Shown here one piece after another: positions 1 through 5,558 of a stretch of DNA of 5,558 nucleotides. The stretch lies in contig CAZQQN010000071.1 in the NCBI GenBank assembly GCA_964595485.1, forward strand, positions 1-5,558. The letters are read 5' to 3'. Source of the stretch: CAZQQN01 sp964595485. Its GTDB lineage: Bacteria > Bacteroidota > Bacteroidia > CAILMK01 > CAYYUA01. The notes under the pieces were generated by a model that saw nothing but the letters and a program-made list of their open reading frames with translations, made no database searches and had not been told where the DNA came from. Made by a program: the position numbers and the translations under genes. Position 1 is the stretch's first letter. Each line of letters opens with the position of its first letter.

Positions 1-517
1 GTAACGGAAGTGACACCAGTGATTGGGTGGGGCCTTATACCATTTATCCGCAAACTACTTCCTGTAATGTCAATGATACCCTCCCGGATGAGAGTTGCAA
101 TTCAGGTAATGAGACCGTTATTCCGCTTCGTGTTACGGGCGTTTCTGGTGATTCCTTAGGCACAGATGCGATACTGGATGAAGTTGCTTTCACGATTTCC
201 TCCCCAGGGGGTTCATTTGGTGGAAACAATGGTCCTATGACAGAACTGGAGATCACTATAGAGTCTCCGAATGGAAAACAAGTCTTACTTTCCTCTGGTA
301 ATGGAGATGATGGCCATTACGGTGATCCTCAGAATTGCCCTGATGATTTAGCACGTTTTAGCATGGACGCCAGCGGGGATGTAACCAGTAATTCATTAAA
401 CAGTGTTGTTGGTGATTTCAAGCCTGAAGAATCCTTTGATTCGCTGTATGACAATACAAATCCCAATGGTGTCTGGAAGCTGATCGTATGTGATGATAAC
501 AGTGGTGATGTCAGTAC
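1..517 (+). repeat. Long perfect direct repeat, copy 1 (left end cut by window)
   Basis: Bases 1-517 are identical, base for base, to 769-1285, an offset of 768 bases (256 codons, in frame). The copy covers the last 20 codons of an FN3 domain and most of the P-domain. Because identity starts at the window's first base, the repeat may extend further left and the true unit may be a full FN3 plus P-domain. The right boundary is sharp: base 518 is a and its partner 1286 is t, and identity decays within about ten bases. Confidence 0.96.
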
Positions 518-3500
518 ATTTAAGCATGCCCAAATATCAGTGACCTCCTGTAAGCCTGGTGAGCTTGGTGCCACTAATGCAAAAGCCGATAGTTTTCAAA
601 TGCACTGGGGCTCAGCCATAGATGCGGGTGCCACTTATGAACTGGCTTATGGCAGTGAAGGATTCACTATAGGGAATGGGCAAACGGAAACCGGCATTCA
701 GGATACGACAGCTTATATTGATGGACTTAGTCAGGGGCAGGCTTATGATGTCTATGTCCGGGGTATTTGTAACGGAAGTGACACCAGTGATTGGGTGGGG
801 CCTTATACCATTTATCCGCAAACTACTTCCTGTAATGTCAATGATACCCTCCCGGATGAGAGTTGCAATTCAGGTAATGAGACCGTTATTCCGCTTCGTG
901 TTACGGGCGTTTCTGGTGATTCCTTAGGCACAGATGCGATACTGGATGAAGTTGCTTTCACGATTTCCTCCCCAGGGGGTTCATTTGGTGGAAACAATGG
1001 TCCTATGACAGAACTGGAGATCACTATAGAGTCTCCGAATGGAAAACAAGTCTTACTTTCCTCTGGTAATGGAGATGATGGCCATTACGGTGATCCTCAG
1101 AATTGCCCTGATGATTTAGCACGTTTTAGCATGGACGCCAGCGGGGATGTAACCAGTAATTCATTAAACAGTGTTGTTGGTGATTTCAAGCCTGAAGAAT
1201 CCTTTGATTCGCTGTATGACAATACAAATCCCAATGGTGTCTGGAAGCTGATCGTATGTGATGATAACAGTGGTGATGTCAGTACTTTTAAGCACGCGTC
1301 TCTTCAATTCACCACATGTCCGGCTCCCTATGCTCTGGATTATACCATTTCCGGAAATGACAGTGCCAGGGTGAAGTGGAGATCAAGCCTGGCATCAGGA
1401 AATGGCTATGAAGTAAAATTTGATACTAATGGCTTTGACCCCGCCAATCAAGGGAATGCCAGGTTTCCCCGGGATACCGCTGTTCAAATAGGAGGACTGC
1501 AGAACAATACCTTGTACCATGTTTATGTCAAAAAATACTGCAGGGCCGGTGAGGTAAGTAAATGGAGCGATTCGCTCGAACTTTATTTTCCGGGGAATTG
1601 CCCTACCGCTCTTGGCAATGTGACAAGTATACAAAACCTGCCGTTTACGGACAGCAACCGCTCTACTTGCGGAAAAGGACAAGCTCTCCAGGCCTACAAT
1701 ATGGCAACCTGCGGAGATAGTTCATACCTGAACAGCGAGGAGGAGGTGTTGGTATTTCAGCCCTACCAAACGGGTGAGCATTTCATTCAGTTATTCAATG
1801 CATCTCAGAATCAAACAGGTTTGTTCCTTTATAAAGATTGCCCCATTAAGCACAAGGCCGGTCAGTGCATTAGAAGCAAGACCCGAAACAGGAGTAACGA
1901 CAGTCTCCATGCCCATTTAAAAGCCGATTCCACTTATTACCTGGTAGTAGATAACAAAAACAATTGCTTCAACTACGGAGTGGAAATAGCGCCAACCCAA
2001 CTTTGTCCGCTTGATCCACCCCAGTTGACATCCAATAAGGAATTCTGCTATGATCAACCGCTTGATTCCCTGAAAGTAGTTAAGGATAGCTTAAAAACCC
2101 GTTGGTATACCAATGCTTCGCTTAACAATCCCATAGATTCCGGTCATGCCTATTTGCCTGGCAACAAAACCTCAAAGGATTTTTACGTCACCCGCACGGA
2201 TACTTGTGAAAGTCCGGCTTTGAAAGTGCCCTTTCAAGTGCATCAAAAGCCGGTCATTACGGTGCTTGACAATGAAAATCGCCCGGCTGAACGGACCGTC
2301 CGCTATGCACAAAGCGTCCAGGGCTATAGCTCATACACCGGTGGGCAAATTCCGGGTTATGCATTGGGCCGGCCCGGTGACGGTAAAGGCTGGCGTCCGG
2401 ATTTTACAAGCCAAGGGGACGAGTATCTTGAGCTGAAATACAGCAATCCTTCAAAAATTTCCCGCGTCACTTTATATGAAAACTTAAATCCTGGAGCTGT
2501 TGATAGCATCCTGGTAAAAAATCCGAGTACCGGCAATTGGGAAACGGTATGGTCAGGCAGGGCTAAATCTCTGCAAAGCCTTAATAGCAGAACCTTTACT
2601 GCTGAATTTGAACAAACGACTTTTTCAGTCAAGAAGGTTCGAATTTCTTTAGCGCCTACCACGGATTATGAGTTGGATGCCGTGGCCATTTATGACAGTG
2701 ACCCGCAAATATGCAAGGGCAAGCAAGCAGAACTAAGCCTGAATAATCTTTCCGGTAGTGTTACCTGGAGCAATAACCAAAACCAATCCTCCATTGATGT
2801 GACCGTTCAGGATACAACTACCTACTCAGTGAGCATCAATAAGGGCAATGGTTGTGTGGTCAATGATTCTGTGACAGTGGATATGCTGAAGCCCAAGCAA
2901 CCCGGGAAATTTGCCAATTTACTGCCCAATGACAGTGCTTCCGGGCTTGATTTACCACTTACTTTTTCCTGGAAGGCCGTGGATAGTGCCGGCAGTTATA
3001 GCCTGTACATCTGGCCGGACTCTGTTAATACCAGGCCTGCTGAACCGGTAGTCGAAAAAACGAAGGCTATACGGGCAAAAGTGACAAAAGAAGATTTGAA
3101 TTTCGGGGAAAGTTATCAATGGCAATTGGTAGCCCATCATAAAGACTGTGGAACCCGCAGTAGTACGGTTAAAACGTTTAGCCTCCGTAAGTTGCCTGAT
3201 TTGGTGGTGAAGAACGTGCAAGTTACCAATAGTGCTGTGATCGGGGATCAGGTGACAGTGAGTTATGAGGTTAAAAATGTCGGTAAAGGTCCTACGTTGG
3301 GCAATCCTTGGAAAGATGCTGTTTTCTTTTCGATAGATACATCTGAAACCCTTTTCAATAACCAAGGTAAACAAACTTTACAGCATCTAAACTGGATTAA
3401 AGCCATGCCTAATAAAAAGCATCTTTATCCTGGTGAAAGCTACCAGGCAAAAACGCAAATAGAAGTCCCCAAATACTGGTGGGCAGCTTCCCCTATAATC

Positions 3501-5558
3501 GCATCGGGGGCTTTTAACATCGTAATAACAAGTAACTTTGATAAGTACTACGGAGGGTATTTAAATAGGGAAAAATGTTATCAATCCGATCATCCTGTTG
3601 TAAGGTGTAGCCATCCACTGGAAGAGTCTACGGTTCAGAATAATTTTGACGAATCTTTTATTGAAATTAATAAACCCAAATNNNNNNNNNNCAAATTACC
3701 TGATTTAAAAGTTGATTCCTTAGCAGCCCCTTCAACGGCTTTTTCGGGAGATTCTATTAACATTCAGTATCAAGTACAAAACTTTGGTCAAAGTAAGGCC
3801 AAAGCGCCTTTTAATAGTCGAATGATTTCAGGGTATGTTTATACTTATTATACTCCACGGGGTGGAGCTGTTTCTTCAAGTGGTCCAAATCCTTTATTCA
3901 ACCAGAAAAGAGTACCGTTTGATCTACCTTTAACCGAACCCATATGGCATGATGAAGTTTACCTTTCTAAAAATCCGAAAATAATAGATTCTACTGCTAT
4001 TAAACTGGGTAAAATCCCAGCTAAACTAAGAAGTCAAAGATTTCAAGATAATGACCTAACGATTAATGGTGACCCCAGGGATAGTTTTATCGAATTATCT
4101 AATAAAGGGAATTTGAATAAAGCCAAGCAATGGCGAAAGAATAATTGGTCTAATGTCAAGGCAGGATTACCAGTTAATAGTACTTATTCAGTGCAGTTTA
4201 AACTCCAAGTCCCCCAGTGTATAGAAGGAGATTATTTCCTGAATGTTTTATCTGACAATAGTCAATTATTATGGGAAGAAACAAGATCTAACAATATCGC
4301 CAGTAGTAAACCCATAAACATTGTTACTGATCCTCCGGCAGATCTTTCATTAAACAATGTTACTATACCGGATTCCGGTATGTCAGGCAAAAAATGGCAG
4401 GTAAGCTGGAAAGTCAGGAACAATGGGGCAGGCCCCACCAATACTGAAGAGTGGTATGACCGGATCTACCTTTCTGACAATGATTCCTTAAACAAGGATA
4501 GTGCTTACTTACTGAAAACTATTCTTCATGAAGATACTTCTTTACTGAAAGCCGGGCAAAGTTACCAGGATACGACTAATGTGACCCTTCCGGATGGGAT
4601 TCAGGGCGATTACCATGTTTATGTCGTAACGGATGCCTTAAAGGATCAGTGCCGGTTCGACAGCAACAATACCGGTAGAAGTGATAAGCCTGGTTACATT
4701 GAATTAGCGCCTTACCCGGACTTGAAAATGGAATCGATGCAGATAGCGGGACCAATTTATGCCGGTGACAAATATGAAATGACCTTCACAGTTCGTAATG
4801 CCGGAGATGATAGCCTTTTAACCCGGAGAGCAAACCAATTGCTTATTGCTGATAAAAGTGATGAAAGGAAACTAGAATCGTATAGCAAGCGTAAAAAATT
4901 AGGAATCGGGGCTACTTACCAATGGACCGACAGTGTTTCAATTCCCTATGCCTTGGAAGGGAATTACAACTTAACGATGGTACTGGACTCCAACAATGCC
5001 TTTTATGAGCATGATGGTGAAAGCAATAATGTTTTCAAGAAAAATGTATTGGTGAACCATGCCAAAGAAGCGGATTTAACCGTAACGAATTTAGTGCTAC
5101 CGGATACTGTGAAATCCGGAAAAACCATTACTGCCAATTATACCATCAAAAATCAAGGGAATCATACAACTATTTTTGATAAGTTAAATATAACAGATCA
5201 GTTTTTTATTGGAGAAAGTATTCCTTACAGTAGTAAAGATACCACCGGTCTTGGAGGAATCCGGAGGTTTGACAGCCTGAAACCGGGAGAAACTTATAGC
5301 AAAAAGGTTAAGGTTCAAATTCCAAATGGATATGAAGGGGAATATTACCTGTCCCTTTTTACGGACTATGAAAATACGGTTTACAATGATACCAACCGCC
5401 AGAACAATTATGATTACAAGCAATTGTATGTTAAGCTTGCCGACTACCCTGAACTAACGGTAGATTCTATTAATGCGACAAGGACTGCCTATGCGGGTGA
5501 AAGCATTTACCTTACCTATACCATTACCAATAAGGGTAAAAAACCTGTTTCAGAAAAT
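1..5558 (+). CDS. Giant multidomain secreted/surface protein (P-domain, FN3, PPC-like, discoidin-like, CARDB repeats), partial at both ends
   Basis: The frame beginning at base 3 is open for 1852 codons to the window edge; bases 1-2 are the end of a codon that is Cys if the second repeat copy is a guide. There is no internal stop, and the frame is kept across the 10-N gap at 3682-3691. The protein is a chain of extracellular beta-sandwich modules: FN3 tail, P-domain, FN3, P-domain, FN3, PPC-like, Ig-like, discoidin-like, Ig/PKD-like, FN3-like, then six CARDB-type repeats. I see no transmembrane segment, protease triad or other catalytic signature. Family knowledge suggests an exported Bacteroidota adhesin or matrix protein, usually sent out by Sec plus type IX secretion; the signal peptide and sorting domain must lie outside the window. 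The ligand is unknown. Start codon, ribosome binding site and operon neighbours cannot be judged. I am very sure of the coding frame, fairly sure of the module types, and unsure of the function. Confidence 0.95.
63..551 (+). other. P-domain 1 (proprotein convertase P-domain-like), residues 21-183
   Basis: About 160 residues bounded by Cys21 and Cys183, which fits the usual P-domain length. Family-like landmarks are the central strand pair with Ser-Pro-Asn-Gly after ELEITIE (a form of the LxSPxG motif), the following glycine/aspartate-rich loop GDDGHYGD, and the closing signature NGVWKLIVCDDNSGD (residues 154-168), which matches the family's NGxWxLxVxDxxxGD ending. Cysteines are at residues 21, 32, 112, 163 and 183. 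In eukaryotic and many bacterial proteases this jelly-roll domain follows a subtilisin-like catalytic domain and stabilises it. Here it stands between FN3 modules with no protease in view, so a binding or structural role is more likely. Acidic loops could hold calcium, but that is inference. Confidence 0.85.
552..830 (+). other. Fibronectin type III domain 1, residues 184-276
   Basis: Ninety-three residues between Cys183 and Cys277. Typical FN3 landmarks in order are a tryptophan strand (FQMHW), a tyrosine strand (YELAYGSEGF), the loop and strand leading to YIDGL, and the tyrosine-corner strand AYDVYVRGIC, followed by SDWVGPYTIYP. The pattern YxxxYGxxGF then YxVYVRxxC then SxWxGP is common in secreted Bacteroidota FN3 domains. 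The last 20 codons duplicate the tail of the FN3 domain that precedes base 63, so the domain before P-domain 1 was probably of the same type. Likely a spacer or binding module in the extracellular stalk. Confidence 0.87.
769..1285 (+). repeat. Long perfect direct repeat, copy 2
   Basis: This is the second copy of the 517-base perfect repeat, 768 bases after the first and in the same reading frame. Just past its right end both copies still encode Thr-Phe-Lys-His-Ala, but with different third bases (aca/act, cat/cac, gcc/gcg), after which the proteins diverge. Such an abrupt change from zero differences to several synonymous ones fits recent gene conversion or unequal crossing-over between older homologous modules. 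A mis-assembly of a longer tandem is the alternative. Confidence 0.96.
831..1319 (+). other. P-domain 2 (proprotein convertase P-domain-like), residues 277-439
   Basis: Same length and landmarks as P-domain 1, with identical residues from 277 to about 430. The two copies differ only at the C-terminal strand, where copy 1 ends HAQISVTSC and copy 2 ends HASLQFTTC. Cysteines are conserved at residues 277, 288, 368, 419 and 439. It is followed by an FN3 domain quite unlike the one following P-domain 1, so the two blocks are not simple whole-unit copies on the right side. No catalytic partner is visible. Confidence 0.85.
1320..1598 (+). other. Fibronectin type III domain 2 (divergent), residues 440-532
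   Basis: The start CPAPYALD is the classic entry of Bacteroidota FN3 domains after a Cys junction. It then shows ARVKWRSS, YEVKFDTNGF, a strand ending IGGL, and YHVYVKKYC followed by SKWSDSLELYF, ending before Cys533. The length (93 residues) equals that of FN3 1 and the landmarks line up, but the sequence is clearly divergent, in contrast to the identical P-domains. Role inferred to be structural or binding within the stalk. Confidence 0.82.
1599..2003 (+). other. PPC-like beta-sandwich domain, residues 533-667
   Basis: The order is EEEVLVFQP (residues 579-587), GEHFIQLFNAS, GLFLYKDCP, then a loop with Cys622, then LKADSTYYLVVDN and a closing YGVEIAP strand. This matches the bacterial pre-peptidase C-terminal (PPC) fold pattern: acidic residues before a VxxF strand, an LxLY strand, then YYLVVD. 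Cysteines at 556, 570, 613, 622 and 655 suggest disulfides, as expected outside the cell. PPC domains usually sit C-terminal to secreted peptidases, but in large Bacteroidota proteins they occur alone among FN3 and Ig modules, as here. The fold is recognised by pattern only, so a related beta-sandwich is possible. Confidence 0.62.
2004..2249 (+). other. Ig-like domain of the CHU_C-associated type, residues 668-749
   Basis: The domain begins at Cys668 and shows Phe-Cys-Tyr, a LKVVKDSLKTRWYTN strand with the core tryptophan, the turn IDSGHAYLP, and DFYVTRTDTCES before a final PFQVHQKPV strand. The arrangement WYxxxxxxxPIxxGxxYxP followed by T-x-YYV-like and CxSPxxxVPxxV resembles the short Ig-like repeats common in large secreted Bacteroidota proteins. 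Cysteines at 668, 682 and 735 may pair. The role is probably structural spacing. The assignment rests on pattern, not on a profile search. Confidence 0.6.
2286..2702 (+). other. Discoidin/F5-8C-like galactose-binding-fold domain, residues 762-900
   Basis: The landmarks are YAQSVQGYSSYTG near the start, YALGRPGDGKGWRP (residues 787-800, a form of the ALGxPN turn), YLELKYSNPSKISRVTLYE, then VDSILVKNPSTGNWETVW, VKKVRISL and the closing YELDAVAIYD. This order (ALGxPN, exLEL-x-Y-x-P, I-x-V-x-I-x-E, TGxWxxVW, VKxVRIxL, ELDAVxI) is that of jelly-roll domains related to F5/8 type C found in secreted and OmpA-linked Bacteroidota proteins. Such folds often bind glycans or cell surfaces, so this is a candidate ligand-binding module here. 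Its GC is locally high: the line 2341-2400 has 39 G or C in 60. Confidence 0.65.
2703..2888 (+). other. Short Ig/PKD-like module, residues 901-962
   Basis: Starts at a PQIC junction (Cys904), followed by QAELSL, SVTWSNNQNQSS with a core tryptophan, then VTVQDTTTYSVSINKGNGC (Cys951) and VNDSVTVDML. The combination C-x-G-x-x-xxL, xxWSxxxxxSxI, VxxxxTYxVxxxxxxGCxxxDSVxV is a very common short repeat in large gliding or adhesin-type Bacteroidota proteins. It likely acts as a spacer. The two cysteines probably pair. Confidence 0.66.
2889..3188 (+). other. FN3-like module before the CARDB array, residues 963-1062
   Basis: The module shows FANLLPNDSASGLDLPLTF and then SWKAVDSAGSYSLYIWPD, a strand pair ending in LNFGESYQWQLVAHHKDC, and a final STVKTFSLR strand. 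The W-x-x-V-x-x-A-x-x-Y-x-L-x-I-W and Y-x-W-x-V-x-A patterns are those of FN3-like domains that follow Ig modules in secreted Bacteroidota proteins. It runs directly into the first CARDB motif KLPDL at 3189. Confidence 0.62.
3189..3681 (+). other. CARDB-type repeat 1, residues 1063-1226
   Basis: Opens with LPDLVVKNVQVTNSAV, then GDQVTVSYEVKNVGKGPT, the W-x-D strand WKDAVFFS, YPGESYQAKTQIEVP, and a closing VQNNFDESFIEI. These are the landmarks of CARDB (cell adhesion related domain in bacteria): PDL start, V-x-N-x-G, W-x-D-x-V-x-x-S, PGxSY and the final N-N strand. At 164 residues it is longer than repeats 3 to 5, with an extra Cys-containing loop (Cys1192, Cys1202) before the final strand. 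The 10-N gap follows it. Confidence 0.78.
3682..3691. other. Assembly gap of 10 N at a CARDB-CARDB junction
   Basis: Ten unknown bases fall between the end of CARDB 1 (INKPK) and the start of CARDB 2 (KLPDL). The frame is preserved as written (t + 10 N + c is four codons), and the missing residues would fit a short linker. A run of exactly 10 may be a placeholder of arbitrary length, so the number of CARDB repeats here is uncertain. Confidence 0.98.
3692..4334 (+). other. CARDB-type repeat 2, long form with insertions, residues 1231-1444
   Basis: Opens with LPDLKVDSLAAPSTAFSGD and INIQYQVQNFG, has the strand WHDEVYLS at residues 1315-1322, then a YSVQFKLQVP strand and EGDYFLNVLSDN before SNNIASSKPI. 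It is 214 residues long against 118 to 126 for repeats 3 to 5. From the Asn of V-x-N-x-G to the core Trp there are 55 residues, against 11 in repeats 1 and 3, giving an insertion of 44 residues (about 3807-3938). A second expansion lies between the Trp strand and the PVNSTY strand. Base composition is AT-rich (18 G or C in 4081-4140). An inserted loop or subdomain may carry a specific binding function; that is inference. Confidence 0.74.
4335..4712 (+). other. CARDB-type repeat 3, residues 1445-1570
   Basis: The most canonical repeat in the window, at 126 residues. It shows PADLSLNNVTIPDSGMSGK, VSWKVRNNGAGPT, WYDRIYLSDNDSL, LKAGQSYQDTTNVTLPDG and IQGDYHVYVVTD, ending with a SNNTGRS strand. 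It contains one cysteine (residue 1550) and no insertion, so it serves as the reference for aligning the other repeats. The expected fold is an Ig-like beta-sandwich used as a rigid spacer. Confidence 0.82.
4713..5066 (+). other. CARDB-type repeat 4, degenerate, residues 1571-1688
   Basis: Opens YPDLKMESMQIAGPIYAGD, then MTFTVRNAGDDSL, QLLIADKSDE, ATYQWTDSVSIP and EGNYNLTMVLDSNNAFYEH, ending ESNNVFKKN. The PDL start, V-x-N-x-G and E-x-N-Y strands fit CARDB, but the W-x-D-x-V-x-x-S strand is replaced by NQLLIADKS, with no tryptophan. It contains no cysteine. Still read as a CARDB fold, but diverged at the central strand. Confidence 0.72.
5067..5444 (+). other. CARDB-type repeat 5, residues 1689-1814
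   Basis: Opens EADLTVTNLVLPDTVKSGK, then ITANYTIKNQGNHTT, the central strand DQFFIGESIPYS, LKPGETYSKKVKVQIPNG and YEGEYYLSLFTDYENTVYN, ending RQNNYDYKQLYV. All main CARDB landmarks are present except the core Trp of the W-x-D strand, which is replaced by DQFF. No cysteine. Confidence 0.77.
5445..5558 (+). other. CARDB-type repeat 6, cut by the window edge, residues 1815-1852
   Basis: Only the start is seen: YPELTVDSINATRTAYAGE, then YLTYTITNKGKKPVSEN to the last base. The PEL start, AGE turn and YxITNxG strand match repeats 1 to 5. The array therefore continues past the right end of the window, and the gene's stop and C-terminal region are not in view. Confidence 0.78.

Noticed and set aside
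306..340. Possible subtilisin-type catalytic motif near the Asp/His-rich stretch GDDGHYGD
   Set aside because: The stretch lies in a P-domain loop. No matching His-Gly-Thr or Gly-Thr-Ser-x-Ala motif occurs anywhere in the frame.
676..927. + strand ORF of 83 codons in another frame
   Set aside because: It is an out-of-frame reading of the FN3 1 and P-domain 2 region, with an odd Met/Arg/Ile-rich composition and no domain.
44..1024. Two identical 70-residue reverse-strand ORFs (44-256 and 812-1024)
   Set aside because: They lie antisense inside the perfect repeat and are identical only because the repeat is. The + strand frame across both encodes a recognisable P-domain.
1..1285. Mobile element or CRISPR-like reading of the long repeat
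   Set aside because: There is no transposase, no terminal inverted repeats, and no short regularly spaced repeats. The repeat is in frame and encodes a protein domain.
2952..3374. Reverse-strand ORF of 140 codons, the longest with start and stop
   Set aside because: It overlaps the FN3-like module and CARDB 1 on the + strand, which are recognisable domains. Its own translation shows no family pattern.
3661..3720. Possible frameshift or chimeric join at the N gap
   Set aside because: The same frame continues on both sides, CARDB motifs are intact on each side, and base composition is similar on both sides. Gap length remains uncertain, but no frame break is seen.
5184..5423. Reverse-strand ORF with a hydrophobic N-terminus that looks like a membrane segment
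   Set aside because: It is antisense to CARDB 5. The hydrophobic run comes from the complement of Asn/Asp/Tyr-rich codons on the coding strand.

Overview
The whole 5558-base window is one open reading frame on the + strand: 1852 sense codons (from position 3 to 5558, residue n starting at base 3n), with no stop, start or intergenic space. Both ends of the gene lie outside the window. I read every codon by hand. No RNA gene, promoter, terminator, mobile element or CRISPR array could be supported, and every other ORF is a shadow of this frame.

The product is a giant mosaic of extracellular beta-sandwich domains. In order, they are: the tail of a fibronectin type III (FN3) domain; a proprotein-convertase-type P-domain; FN3; a second P-domain; a divergent FN3; a PPC-like domain; an Ig-like domain of the kind found in Bacteroidota adhesins; a discoidin/F5-8C-like domain; a short Ig/PKD-like module; an FN3-like module; and at least six CARDB-type repeats, the last cut by the window edge. 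The style of the FN3 and Ig-like modules, the CARDB tandem, the abundance of Asp-Ser/Thr-aliphatic tripeptides and the moderate-to-low GC all point to a Bacteroidota member (Cytophagales, Saprospiria or Flavobacteriia type). This assignment is inferred from style, not from a marker gene. Such proteins are normally exported by Sec and the type IX secretion system, but neither the signal peptide nor the C-terminal sorting domain is in view.

The most notable signals are as follows. A 517-base perfect direct repeat (1-517 and 769-1285, period 768 bases or 256 codons) covers the end of an FN3 domain and nearly all of a P-domain; it ends abruptly where the two copies still encode the same residues with different codons. 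A 10-N assembly gap (3682-3691) lies exactly at the junction between the first two CARDB repeats. The second CARDB repeat carries a 44-residue insertion. There are 32 matches to the Bacteroides O-glycosylation sequon. Cysteines are concentrated in the first 1050 residues and scarce in the CARDB half. The domains probably act as a long stalk with binding modules for adhesion or matrix attachment; the actual ligand and any catalytic region are not visible here.
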